A stretch of DNA of 64,000 bases from Euryarchaeota archaeon UBA462 (GTDB taxonomy: Archaea; Thermoplasmatota; Poseidoniia; Poseidoniales; Thalassarchaeaceae): NCBI GenBank assembly GCA_002506755.1, contig DAYD01000013.1, forward strand, positions 17,589-81,588. The letters run 5' to 3'. The notes beneath the pieces were generated by a model. The model had not been told where the DNA came from. It worked only from the letters and a program-made list of their open reading frames with translations, and searched no databases. The translations under genes were made by a program, and so were the position numbers. Below are positions 45,772 through 55,292 of the stretch, in pieces (the stretch's first letter is position 1; every line of letters starts with the position of its first letter).

Positions 45772-46743
45772 ATGATAATCAGCCGAACGCCACTAAGAGT
45801 ATCTTTCTGTGGAGGGGGAACCGATTTGGATGGCTTCGCTCGTAGTGAGCCAAATGGAGGACGAGTTGTCTCAATAGCTATCGACAAATACGTCTATGTC
45901 ACTCTAAATAGGAGATTTGATGAAAAAATTCGAGTATCATATTCAGAAATCGAAAAAGTCGGGTCGGTTGATGAAATTCAACATGCACTTGTAAGGGAGG
46001 CCATGCGGCTAACTGGTGTTGAATCAGGAATTGAGATCACGACTATTGCAGATATCCCCGGTCGAGGTACAGGTTTGGGGTCTTCTTCGACGGTTACTGT
46101 TGGACTCCTCAATGCACTGCACAACCTCCAAGGCAGGTCACCATCAAAGGAACAACTTGCAGAGGAGGCATGCAGGGTAGAGATCGACATCCTAGGAGCT
46201 CCCATAGGGAGGCAGGACCAATATGCTGCATCATTCGGGGGCTTCAACTCTATTCGTTTCGGATCAGCTGGTGTCAAAGTTGAGCCTATGCTTATCAACC
46301 AAAATCAGTCGGACGAAATCTCAAGTAAATTCACTTTGGTTTATACTGGCATGACTAGAAGTGCTAGCAAGGTTCTTGCTGCTAAATCATCTTCCGAGGA
46401 AGATAAGCTCTCAAAGTTGAGAAAAATTAGAGATCAGGCTGATCTGGCGGCAGAGATGGTAGAGTCTGGCGATCTAGAATCGTTAGGTGTTCTACTCAAT
46501 GATGCGTGGCTAACAAAGAGGAAAACCTCCCCCGCTGTAAGCAATCAAGAAATTGACAAACTGTATCAAAGTATTATGTCAATGGGTGCAAAGGGAGCAA
46601 AGCTTCTTGGGGCTGGCTCAGGAGGTTTCCTATTGGTTTTTGGAGAAAGTAATTTTAGGGAAATTATGGAATCCAAACTACCTCGAGAAAACAGGATTTT
46701 ACCCATTTCAATCGACTTCTCTGGCTCTGAGATAATTCACTAA
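45772..46743 (+). CDS. GHMP-family sugar kinase (heptose-kinase-like)
   Basis: About 323 residues from ATG 45772 (the frame opens at 45748). Motifs: ISRTPLRVSFCGGGTDLDGF at the N-terminus, GRGTGLGSSSTVTVGLLNAL (GHMP ATP-binding loop) near 100, and KLLGAGSGGFLLVF near 285. This arrangement matches D-glycero-D-manno-heptose 7-phosphate kinase-like proteins in sugar-nucleotide synthesis. The substrate here is uncertain. It diverges from pyrB. Confidence 0.88.
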   Translation: MIISRTPLRVSFCGGGTDLDGFARSEPNGGRVVSIAIDKYVYVTLNRRFDEKIRVSYSEIEKVGSVDEIQHALVREAMRLTGVESGIEITTIADIPGRGTGLGSSSTVTVGLLNALHNLQGRSPSKEQLAEEACRVEIDILGAPIGRQDQYAASFGGFNSIRFGSAGVKVEPMLINQNQSDEISSKFTLVYTGMTRSASKVLAAKSSSEEDKLSKLRKIRDQADLAAEMVESGDLESLGVLLNDAWLTKRKTSPAVSNQEIDKLYQSIMSMGAKGAKLLGAGSGGFLLVFGESNFREIMESKLPRENRILPISIDFSGSEIIH

Positions 46744-46751
46744 AAAAGCTG

Positions 46752-48914
46752 GTGGAAATTTTGGTACACAAAAAAAATAATGATGCATTTTTATCATTTC
46801 TCTACCTCTTCATGATTGTTTCTTTGTCATTTAGCTCCTCTAGTCTGGAGTGGCTTGAAAAAAATACTAATTCACATCAGGCAAACCACTCCAATTCAGG
46901 ACAAAATCATGATGAATTGATCAGTGGAGTATCTTTCCTCAATTTCAGTGGTCCTATTTCCCATAGCTCAATGATCAATGCGACTTGGTATGCAGAGGTT
47001 TTAATGGAGGAGAGTTATGGTACCGACCTCCTTGGAAATAGGACAATGGGACTGCTGAATCAAATAGATTCCGAATTGGGTAACTCTGATGGTTGGTTGG
47101 ATTACGAAGAAGCAGAGGATTTTGCAGAGATGGTTCTGGTGGAGAGAAATTGGTCCAACGCCTATATGGGGGGTTGTTGTAGGTTCGACTACTCTCCAAT
47201 GATGGCGGTCGGGGATCCAAGTATTGTGGTTCAACCTCCAGAAATTGGTCCAGTAAACAGGACAGACGTATTCTGGGGGTGGACAGAATCAGCGAACCTG
47301 ACTGGAATATCTGATGGAAGAGTCCTAAGACTAATTGATCTGCCTAGGGTTGGAGGTATTATTGAAGAAGTACCGCTTTGGGTCGATCTCCCCGATGGAT
47401 GGGAATTCAGGTTCAGTCCGATGTCGGAATTGATTTCTGGAGAACCCAATACATTCCTTGTCAATCGATCGAAAGCCCCAGTTGCATACGACATTAGAAT
47501 AACAATCGATGCCAATGAGCCCCCAAGGATTTCTGGAAACAAATTCCCATCTTCTTCTACGACGACTCTTGATAGAATCATTTCATTTTCATCTACTTGT
47601 TCCGATAGCCAGCTAGAGGTTCCAATAGTACAATGGATAGTCTCTTTGGAGAACATTACAGTCCACACACACCAAAACCCATGGGTTGAATTTGCTCCAT
47701 TAGAATTAGGATTTTCACATGGAGACTCTCTCAATGTAACCGCTACCTGCACTGATTCTCACGGCTCATCCTCGATCTGGAAGAGCAACTCTGTCGTTGA
47801 TGCCGTTTTTCCAACCTGGTCCGGTACTATAACAAGCAATGAACAGGAGAATATCGATGTAGAAAGAGAGGTTATTGAGGTCCCAGCAGGAACTATGATC
47901 CAGTTCTACGTCAATGCATCTGATGATTCTGGTCTACCTGTATCACTAGAGATGCATACCAACATCTCCAACGGATGGAGGCAGACTGGGATAACAGAGA
48001 CTATTTTTCATTTCACTGCCAACCAAGGCTTCGAAGTTAATGGACCCCATCTCGATCTCTACTCAAGACATATTCAGAGAAGTCCAACTGAGATTGCAGT
48101 TCAGCTTCTGGTGATTGACGATGCAGGGAATACCATCTCCGAGGAATGGACAGTTAGGGTACTCGATTCAAGCCCTCCAACAATTATTCCAAAGCTATTT
48201 TCCAATGAGATAGAGATAGAATTCGATGAGGCTCATGAGGGCGATAATCTGACGCTCGATCTTTCTCACTCATATGATGATCTTGATGATATAAACCGCC
48301 TTGCCTGGTCAATTTGGGTACATGATATATCTCAGAACGAGCTTCCCGATCTTCTGGTCTCAAATGTAAACTGGACCGAAGCAGAGTCAACCTCCATTCC
48401 ATTGCTGAGTCGAGGGTTCCACGAGATAATCGTTAACTCCACAGATTCCAAGGGGAACTCTATTGAGCAGATTATTGATATTGTGATTCTTCCCAAGAGA
48501 GGGGCGCACATTAGTATCATCGAGACCTCATTCTCAGGAGAACGGGTTGGGGAGATGGGGACATTGCTTGTGACTTACCAGAACGAGGGAACAGATGATG
48601 CTTACGCTAGAGTTTGCCTATCGGATATTTGTGGTAGGTGGTCAGAGCAACCAATATCCGCGACTTTAGAATCAGGTCCAAAAATAAGAACGATTGAGTT
48701 TCAGTTCGAAATAAAAAGTGAAGATATTCAAAATCTAACCCTGCAGTGGGACAGTAATGCCGCAGGTACGAATGGTGAAATTGAGATCAACGTTTCTTTG
48801 GGAAGTCAAGATCCTCGGTCAAATAATTACGGAATAATAATGATGATCGCAATCCCAGCTCTCTTACTAGCTGGTTTACTCTTATTCAAGAATAGAAACT
48901 CGAAGTTAAGCTAG
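46752..48914 (+). CDS. Large secreted/anchored surface protein with EF-hand-like loop, function unknown
   Basis: The 720-residue product starts with a signal-type hydrophobic segment (residues 12-32), has an acidic beta-rich body and a C-terminal membrane helix (near 697-713) with a basic end. QIDSELGNSDGWLDYEEAEDF near 103 resembles a calcium-binding EF-hand. The ending is a classic archaeal cell-surface anchor. The start is ambiguous: GTG 46752 or TTG 46761. It follows the sugar kinase by only 8 bases. Confidence 0.75.
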   Translation: MEILVHKKNNDAFLSFLYLFMIVSLSFSSSSLEWLEKNTNSHQANHSNSGQNHDELISGVSFLNFSGPISHSSMINATWYAEVLMEESYGTDLLGNRTMGLLNQIDSELGNSDGWLDYEEAEDFAEMVLVERNWSNAYMGGCCRFDYSPMMAVGDPSIVVQPPEIGPVNRTDVFWGWTESANLTGISDGRVLRLIDLPRVGGIIEEVPLWVDLPDGWEFRFSPMSELISGEPNTFLVNRSKAPVAYDIRITIDANEPPRISGNKFPSSSTTTLDRIISFSSTCSDSQLEVPIVQWIVSLENITVHTHQNPWVEFAPLELGFSHGDSLNVTATCTDSHGSSSIWKSNSVVDAVFPTWSGTITSNEQENIDVEREVIEVPAGTMIQFYVNASDDSGLPVSLEMHTNISNGWRQTGITETIFHFTANQGFEVNGPHLDLYSRHIQRSPTEIAVQLLVIDDAGNTISEEWTVRVLDSSPPTIIPKLFSNEIEIEFDEAHEGDNLTLDLSHSYDDLDDINRLAWSIWVHDISQNELPDLLVSNVNWTEAESTSIPLLSRGFHEIIVNSTDSKGNSIEQIIDIVILPKRGAHISIIETSFSGERVGEMGTLLVTYQNEGTDDAYARVCLSDICGRWSEQPISATLESGPKIRTIEFQFEIKSEDIQNLTLQWDSNAAGTNGEIEINVSLGSQDPRSNNYGIIMMIAIPALLLAGLLLFKNRNSKLS

Positions 48915-48968
48915 ATACTTGTATCAAAAAACCGCATAGATATTGACCTTCAACCCCTCCTTCGAAGT

Positions 48969-50684
48969 ATGATCACGCTTCCCGACTACCCAGATAGAGG
49001 TATCGCGGAGCAGAGAGCAAGGTTGGAGAGGTCCTCTCTCATTCTGCAGATGTCATTGGTAGCAGCTGGAGCATGGTGGCTATTTCTGTCTCTAGGAAGT
49101 GACTCTAGCCTGCTATTCAGATTGGGACCAGTCACCATTTTATTCTCATCAGCTCTTATAATTCCTGATCTTGTGGAATTTGGACCTAACGAGAGGACCA
49201 GAGTATCTACTGCATGCTGCTTCTTGTGGCCTCCTCTTCTTGCCTTTGCTGAAATGAATAGACATGATGGTGACAGTATAGGCCCCGTTCTTGTACTATT
49301 TTCAGTTTCATTCCTACTTTTCTATTTCTCTTCTTTGATTCTTCATACTGAGGTGAACTCATTGAGATTGAGAGGCCTAAGCACCGGCGCAGGATTTGGC
49401 ATTGCTATACCAATCGTGGCAATTAATTCTAATCTTGAGTCATGGGCCATAATTTCCATTACCGGTCTGTTAACTATCATCCCATTACTGATTTCTAAAG
49501 ATGGGTCAGAAGTGGCAAGGTCCGATTTCTATGAGAAGCTGAGGAGGGCTGAAAAACGAATTTTGGACATACAAACAGGGAATAATGTTCTGCAGCAGTC
49601 AAACTCCTTGCTAAAGACGGCTCGAGAGGAGGGAAGAAAGAATCCCGATCTTGGTCTACAATTGGTTAGAGAAGCGGAGGATGAAGCATCAAGGATACTT
49701 GCATTCTTGGAAGATCTTGCAGAAATGCGAGAACAGTCTGAGGCAGTTTTGGCCCAATCCGAACAAATAACAGGTCACGAGGGAGAGGCTAGAAGGATCC
49801 TAGAAATCGGCATAGGTGAAATGGAAAGTGGATCGCTAAGGGCAGCAGAGAGCAGTTTCAAGTCTGTCAGAGACAAGGCGACGACGATTATAACTCACTG
49901 GGAGAATGCTAGTTTAGCTATTTCTCAAGCAGAGGATGCGGTAGGATCAGAAGAAGGCCATCTAATCCAAGCGATTAGAACTACTATCGCGGCAGCTAGG
50001 AATGCTATGGAGAATGAGGACCCTAAATACGCGTTATCAATAGTTTCAGAAGTTCCACATCAGATGGGTCAAGTGAAGGAGCTACTGTCAAGAGCTATTG
50101 GGGCGATAGGAGATGCAGAGAATGCTATTTCCTTATCTGGGCCAGATACCATCAATGATGCAAATGACAGACTAATGGAGGCTAAGGAGGCCATCAAATC
50201 TGGCAACGCCTCACTTGCCATCGGCCTTGCCGAAGGAATCACAAGGTCTCTGAGAAGAGAAAGCGAGGCTCAATTGACTGTACAGAGAGCTTTGAGACAG
50301 AAGCAGAGCATCATAGATAGAATCCCATCGGGAGATTTCGCCACACAATGGTTGGAGAAAATAGGAGAGATAGAATCACTTGCAGACTCTGGCTCATGGA
50401 TGAAAGCATCTGAGTCTCTGAATTCCCTGACCTCAGATCTTGATTCACTAGGTAGTCGAATATCTGAGGCTAGAGAGATGTTGGACTTCATCAGCCAAGA
50501 TTGGATTAAGCTCAGAAATAGACTAGAATCAACAGGAATAGGCCCAGATAATTCCGATAGGTCGAATACTGAGAAAGCTCTCTCATTGGCAGAAGGTTCC
50601 TTGTCCGATGGAAGAATTGAAGATTGCTTGGAGTCGATTGGAGTTGCTGACTCTGCGATGGAGTCGCTCAGGCGACTAATCTAG
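48969..50684 (+). CDS. Membrane protein with long coiled-coil domain, function unknown
   Basis: The 571-residue product has about five to six hydrophobic segments in the first 190 residues and then a cytoplasmic-type helical rod of about 370 residues, rich in Glu, Ala and Ser, with weakly repeated units. No enzymatic motif. It may be a membrane-attached scaffold. It follows the surface protein on the same strand. Confidence 0.75.
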   Translation: MITLPDYPDRGIAEQRARLERSSLILQMSLVAAGAWWLFLSLGSDSSLLFRLGPVTILFSSALIIPDLVEFGPNERTRVSTACCFLWPPLLAFAEMNRHDGDSIGPVLVLFSVSFLLFYFSSLILHTEVNSLRLRGLSTGAGFGIAIPIVAINSNLESWAIISITGLLTIIPLLISKDGSEVARSDFYEKLRRAEKRILDIQTGNNVLQQSNSLLKTAREEGRKNPDLGLQLVREAEDEASRILAFLEDLAEMREQSEAVLAQSEQITGHEGEARRILEIGIGEMESGSLRAAESSFKSVRDKATTIITHWENASLAISQAEDAVGSEEGHLIQAIRTTIAAARNAMENEDPKYALSIVSEVPHQMGQVKELLSRAIGAIGDAENAISLSGPDTINDANDRLMEAKEAIKSGNASLAIGLAEGITRSLRRESEAQLTVQRALRQKQSIIDRIPSGDFATQWLEKIGEIESLADSGSWMKASESLNSLTSDLDSLGSRISEAREMLDFISQDWIKLRNRLESTGIGPDNSDRSNTEKALSLAEGSLSDGRIEDCLESIGVADSAMESLRRLI

Positions 50685-50710
50685 AAAACCTCAAAATAGC
50701 TTACCGAGCC

Positions 50711-50719
50711 TCTAAATTA
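50711..50719 (+). promoter_or_regulatory. TATA-like element of tRNA-Gly
   Basis: TCTAAATTA lies 25-33 bases before the mature 5' end of tRNA-Gly, the normal archaeal distance. Confidence 0.4.
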
Positions 50720-50743
50720 CCGGCACCTATTCCCATGACCTCT

Positions 50744-50818
50744 GCGGACATGGTCTAGTGGTTATGACAGCAGGTTCCCAACCTGCTAACCCGGGTTCAA
50801 CTCCCGGTGTTCGCACCA
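50744..50818 (+). tRNA. tRNA-Gly (CCC), CCA encoded
   Basis: The acceptor GCGGACA/TGTTCGC (one G-U pair) and the anticodon arm GCAGG-TTCCCAA-CCTGC give CCC; the T-arm is CCGGG-TTCAACT-CCCGG. Discriminator A and genomic CCA follow. No intron. Confidence 0.95.
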
Positions 50819-51131
50819 TTTCCTATGATCCATGTGGAAGCATGCAGCCAATTTGTTTAAATCACTGATGATGATGTAAGTATTTTATGGACAAAACACT
50901 GGACATGCAGGTCGCCGCCTTGATTTTCTTGGCGGGAACAAAATGCCTCGTCACCAGTGATCAATCTGGTGGCGTTGAAACGACGAGGGAAGAAGAGGAG
51001 GAATCGGATGAACCGGCACCACACAATATAGCTCCAATCCTTCCTTTCAGCAATACAAACAATACAATTTTCTGAGACGATTTAAATTATCCAACTGAAA
51101 TATTGAAAAAACCTAATTGAAGTGACATGAC
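50819..51131 (+). other. 313-base gap after tRNA-Gly with competing hairpins and a weak ORF
   Basis: The gap holds a possible 62-codon frame at 50887-51075 with a weakly hydrophobic start (MQVAALIFLAGTKC) and an acidic middle; I do not trust it. It also holds three inverted repeats: CCGCC/GGCGG (50915-50919/50931-50935), CGTCACCAG/CTGGTGGCG (50949-50957/50966-50974, one G-U) and CCTCGTC/GACGAGG (50946-50952/50982-50988). The second and third share bases and cannot form together. The beta-propeller lipoprotein begins 150 bases further on. Confidence 0.45.
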
Positions 51132-53606
51132 ATGGAAAAAGGAAAGCGCAGCGCGTTTCTAATTATGTTCCTGTTCTTGGGATCGGGGTGTGTTGGCGCT
51201 ATCGACGACATCACCGACGCAATAGACAACACGATTGATGTATTGGACGGAAATTATCCCCAACTAGATCTTCCTGAAAGAACTCGTTCTTCACCAGAAC
51301 TTCAGAGCTACGAAGCTTGCGAATCTCTACTCTATGATCTCCAGAGGGCAGTGTACGACGAGATGGTAGTAAACCTTGACCAACAGAGCTACTGGCACTG
51401 GATTTCTGACCCTTGGATGAGGATGTATGATGATTTCGCGCTCGCGGAGGATGCTTCGGTGAATCTAGATTCGGGGGACGTAGGAGTGTCAGAAGGAACA
51501 ACAACTGACCTAGGAAATAGTGACTACTCAAGAGAAGGAGAATTTTCTGGAACAAATAATCAGGAATCTGGAGTAGATGAGGCTGACTTCCTTAAGACAG
51601 ACGGATACCACATATACATGCTGAACGGGCAGCTTCTTCTGATAATGGGGATTCCAGAGTTTGGCAATCTCACTCTGGAGTCTAATCTTACTATCGAGGG
51701 CAGCCCAACCCAGATGATGATTGACGGGAATAGACTCGTGATTGCCTCATCTATTTACTATTGGTCCCTGCCTCAGGAGAGCGAACTAAGAGAAATGATG
51801 TCGGAGGAAGTCACTGTAAGCTACGAAAATGAAATTGATGGGCATCACACCTACACATACACAAGGGTCCAAAACCTCGTCAAGTACACAGTTGTGGATA
51901 TATCCGATCGCTCCTCCCCTTCAGTTGAGAAGGAACTCTATATCGAGGGGAATTATCATACCGCCAGACTCGTCGACGGAACAGTTAGGTCAGTGACGCA
52001 CTTGTGGACTCACTTTGATGGAATCAAGACTTGGGTAGATCTTCCTAGTGAATATTGGGCCGAAGAGGACATGGATGAAAGAATGGACATCTGGAACGAA
52101 TCAATTAACCAAACGATTCTAGAAAATGAGAACGTAATCTCCAAATTGTCTCTGAAAGACTTCGTGCCCCATATCTATGAGATGACCGAGGATGGCATAT
52201 ACCAGCACCCATTAACATACGAAAACTGTACTGAGTTCATGGCAAGCTTAGATAGCGCAGGAAGGGGATTTACTACCATTATGACTATTCAGATGCTGTC
52301 GGAGGAAATTACTCTTGAGGTAGATCACATCACATCTTCCTGGGCCCATGTCTACTCTTCCAAGGATACTCTAGTTTTGGCTGAGCCAGCAAACGACTGG
52401 TGGTGGTTCTGGAGAAATTCAGACTGGGAGGATGCAACCAATATTCACTCATTTGACATTAGTGATGCAAATCGTACAACCTACTCTGCTTCAGGAAGGG
52501 TCGAAGGGACTGTCAATGATCAGTTCTCAATAAGTGAGCACGAGGGTGCGATAAGAGTTGCTTCTACAATCGATAACTGGGATATGTGGTGGAGAATAGA
52601 CGAGACGGATGAGAACGGAGATTCTCTATGGGCTGGCCCTTCGAACCAAGTCACCATTCTAATGAATAATGGGGAGGGGCAACTTATCCATACGGGATTC
52701 ATTGGTGGAATTGCGGATGGAGAGACCATTTGGAGCGCAAGATTTGTTGGTGAAAGAGGATATCTCGTGACTTTCATGAATATTGACCCGCTTTGGGTTT
52801 TGGACCTCTCTGATCCATACGATCCAGTGATTCTTGGTGAATTGCACGTCCCGGGTGTGTCTACTTACATCCATCCAATCGATGAAAATAACTTACTGAC
52901 AATCGGAATAGCTGGCGGAGAGGACGGTCTTGGCCTCGACTGGTCAACTACTCAAGTTTCACTTTTCGATGTTAGCAATACCAGTAGTCCCTCTTTGGCA
53001 GATACGATTCCACTAACACCAGGATACACAGATGACCAATGTTTGGATATCATGACCTGTGGGTGGTCTTGGTCATATTCCGAAGCTACCTATGAGCATA
53101 AGGCATTCACCTATTGGGCTCCAGCATCCTTGCTTGCAGTTCCTCTTTCCACCCACAGGTATGTCTACGACCAGGTTGAAATTGACGGTAGGGTATACTC
53201 CTATTCCGGTTATCAGTATGTTTCTATGCTGAAGATGATAGATGTTGACACTGTTAATGGCACTCTAAGCAGCCATGGCGAGGTGGAGCATTCTGGTTTC
53301 TACAACCAGGAGGGCTTGTCTAGCTGGTGGTCGGGCACAACCAGCATCAGAAGATCTGTCTTTATGGGGGACTTCATTTACTCGTTTTCTTCGGGAGGGG
53401 CCACAGTACACAGAACTGCAGATCTTAATTTGATGGTAGAGTTAGATCTTCCTGGAAACGAACCTTATGAATACTATTCTACGGTAGATGACCCATCAGA
53501 GCCCGAGAAGAATGGAACGGCAGAATCCTCAGGTGATGAAGTAAACGATGATGGAGGAGGGGCCAATGCTTGTAGCGAATCAGATGGCAGTGGCTGTGAA
53601 GGCTAG
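51132..53606 (+). CDS. Secreted lipoprotein with beta-propeller domain
   Basis: The 824-residue protein has a lipoprotein signal (KGKRSAFLIMFLFLGSGC; Cys at about 20). The signature TNNQESGVDEADFLKTDGYHIYML near 140 is the hallmark of the secreted beta-propeller family. Repeated blade-like strands follow, and a low-complexity acidic tail with a few Cys closes the protein. The family is of unknown function, usually on the cell exterior. The ATG at 51132 is clear. Confidence 0.85.
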   Translation: MEKGKRSAFLIMFLFLGSGCVGAIDDITDAIDNTIDVLDGNYPQLDLPERTRSSPELQSYEACESLLYDLQRAVYDEMVVNLDQQSYWHWISDPWMRMYDDFALAEDASVNLDSGDVGVSEGTTTDLGNSDYSREGEFSGTNNQESGVDEADFLKTDGYHIYMLNGQLLLIMGIPEFGNLTLESNLTIEGSPTQMMIDGNRLVIASSIYYWSLPQESELREMMSEEVTVSYENEIDGHHTYTYTRVQNLVKYTVVDISDRSSPSVEKELYIEGNYHTARLVDGTVRSVTHLWTHFDGIKTWVDLPSEYWAEEDMDERMDIWNESINQTILENENVISKLSLKDFVPHIYEMTEDGIYQHPLTYENCTEFMASLDSAGRGFTTIMTIQMLSEEITLEVDHITSSWAHVYSSKDTLVLAEPANDWWWFWRNSDWEDATNIHSFDISDANRTTYSASGRVEGTVNDQFSISEHEGAIRVASTIDNWDMWWRIDETDENGDSLWAGPSNQVTILMNNGEGQLIHTGFIGGIADGETIWSARFVGERGYLVTFMNIDPLWVLDLSDPYDPVILGELHVPGVSTYIHPIDENNLLTIGIAGGEDGLGLDWSTTQVSLFDVSNTSSPSLADTIPLTPGYTDDQCLDIMTCGWSWSYSEATYEHKAFTYWAPASLLAVPLSTHRYVYDQVEIDGRVYSYSGYQYVSMLKMIDVDTVNGTLSSHGEVEHSGFYNQEGLSSWWSGTTSIRRSVFMGDFIYSFSSGGATVHRTADLNLMVELDLPGNEPYEYYSTVDDPSEPEKNGTAESSGDEVNDDGGGANACSESDGSGCEG

Positions 53607-53618
53607 ACAGTAGCTGCA

Positions 53619-54974
53619 TCAGTTATCAAACTTCAAAACCCTGCCAGAAGATCCAGCCGGAGATAGAGAATCCCCTCTTAGAGAGCCTCCAGGTTGCCTC
53701 TTATGCACAACCCTTCCATCAACTATGGTATACATCGGCCATCCTGTCAGTTCCATTCCATCGTATGGGGTCCAGCCGACCTTTGTCCAAGTGTCCGAAT
53801 CTGTGATTACCCTCCTGGTTTCCAAATCTACCAGAGTCAAGTCACCATCATATCCCTCAATTAAAGATCCCTTGTTCTGAATGCCATACACCTTAGCTGG
53901 ACCAGCACACATCCATCTCGCAACATCGGTAACACTGCATTTTCCATTTATAGCGTGGGTAAGCATTAGTGGTAGCGAGGTCTCCACTCCTGGCATGCCT
54001 GCGGGAGAATTGGGGAATCCTACCGACTTAGCTTCTAGAGTGTGAGGGGCGTGGTCTGTCACAACGCAATCTATCGTGCCATCCCTGAGCCTCTTCCAAA
54101 GGGTTTCCTTGTCCTCAGAATATCTAATTGGAGGATTCATCAATACCCTTTCCCCTAATCGTTCTACGTCATCCTGATCGAAAGTTAGGTGCTGAGTGCA
54201 AACCTCTGTTGTGATTAGATCACCTTTGTTTTGAACCATCCAATCTGCTTCTTTGCCACTGGTAAGATGCACAATGTGAAGTCGATGATCGTGGTCCCGG
54301 GCGAGTGCCGCTGCTCTCTTTGTGGCTAGGAAAGCACATTCAACATCTCTGCATTTGGCATGAGAAGAGATATCTAAGCTATGACCAAATTCGGAAATTC
54401 TTCTTCTGAGTCGTTCTTCATCTTCCGCATGAGTAGCAATTATCCCTCCTGTGTTCGCGAAGATATTTTCGAGATGACTCTGTTCATGAACAAGCAGATC
54501 GCCTGTGCTACTGCCCATGAAGATCTTGATCCCACATACTCCATCCATTCCTTCTATACTTTGCAAATCTCTAAGATTGTCTTTAGTGGCTCCAATAAAG
54601 AAACCATGATGTGTGACTGACTTTTTTGATGCCAGTGATATTTTTTCTTCGAGTATAGACCTATTCGTAGCGTTGGGTGTGTTGTTGGGCATATCCAGAA
54701 ATGATGTGACACCTCCTGCTGCAGCTGCTCGGCTACCGCTTTCTAGATCCTCATTTTTCAAATCACCAGGTTCTCTAAAATGAACATGGGGATCAATCGC
54801 TCCAGGAAGTAAGTGTAAACCGGTTCCGTCAATTACTTTCTCCTCATTTTTAGGTTCTAAACCGCCTCCTTCGGCGATAGTATCGATAATTCCATTTACT
54901 ACACGCAAATCGCCTTCTACTATTTCTCTGGCTAAAACCAAAGAGGTATTTTGAACGAGTAAATGACCATTCAT
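53619..54974 (-). CDS. pyrC: Dihydroorotase (amidohydrolase)
   Basis: The 451-residue enzyme closes carbamoyl-aspartate to dihydroorotate. Zinc-site motifs are DPHVHFREPG near 60 and later His-containing segments (IIATHAEDE, LHIVHLTSG), with VTDHAPH near 305. Length is that of the long archaeal/allantoinase-like class, and allantoinase cannot be wholly excluded, but pyrB and pyrI nearby favour dihydroorotase. It converges with the beta-propeller gene. Confidence 0.9.
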   Translation of the reverse strand: MNGHLLVQNTSLVLAREIVEGDLRVVNGIIDTIAEGGGLEPKNEEKVIDGTGLHLLPGAIDPHVHFREPGDLKNEDLESGSRAAAAGGVTSFLDMPNNTPNATNRSILEEKISLASKKSVTHHGFFIGATKDNLRDLQSIEGMDGVCGIKIFMGSSTGDLLVHEQSHLENIFANTGGIIATHAEDEERLRRRISEFGHSLDISSHAKCRDVECAFLATKRAAALARDHDHRLHIVHLTSGKEADWMVQNKGDLITTEVCTQHLTFDQDDVERLGERVLMNPPIRYSEDKETLWKRLRDGTIDCVVTDHAPHTLEAKSVGFPNSPAGMPGVETSLPLMLTHAINGKCSVTDVARWMCAGPAKVYGIQNKGSLIEGYDGDLTLVDLETRRVITDSDTWTKVGWTPYDGMELTGWPMYTIVDGRVVHKRQPGGSLRGDSLSPAGSSGRVLKFDN

Positions 54975-55051
54975 GGGGCTTTCAAACCAACTCGAAATGC
55001 TGGCATCCCAATACTGTTACCATCATAATGGAAATTATTTTCTCCCGCGCG

Positions 55052-55059
55052 CTTCAAAT
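55052..55059 (+). promoter_or_regulatory. CTTCAAAT TATA-like element of tRNA-iMet
   Basis: The octamer lies 24-31 bases before tRNA-iMet. The same eight bases occur before tRNA-Ile at 12186-12193 on the minus strand. Confidence 0.45.
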
Positions 55060-55082
55060 ATCCGGGGCCTCAGCGGTGAGAT

Positions 55083-55160
55083 AGCGAGTTGGAGTAGTCA
55101 GGTTATCTCGTCGGGCTCATAACCCGGAGACCGGTGGTTCAAATCCACCACTCGCTACCA
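55083..55160 (+). tRNA. Initiator tRNA-Met (CAU), CCA encoded
   Basis: The acceptor AGCGAGT/ACTCGCT starts with A1:U72 and the anticodon stem closes with three G-C pairs (TCGGG-CTCATAA-CCCGG), both archaeal initiator hallmarks. T-arm GGTGG-TTCAAAT-CCACC, discriminator A, genomic CCA. No intron. Confidence 0.95.
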
Positions 55161-55292
55161 TAAAAAAAGTGAAAGTGAAAAAACGAATGACTGAAGGGCA
55201 TTAGTCAAATTTAATACTTTCAAACCTACTAAAGGGGTCCTTCGTTTGTTCATATACTTTCAATTATTGGATTGGGCCATATTGGTGATAGG

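Noticed and set aside
50887..51075. 62-residue secreted protein after tRNA-Gly
   Set aside because: The hydrophobic run is short, there is no good lipobox and no ribosome site, and the stretch overlaps strong inverted repeats; I left it unlisted as a gene.
50744..51131. tRNA-Gly as an integration site of a mobile element
   Set aside because: No integrase and no repeated tRNA 3' end are visible downstream.
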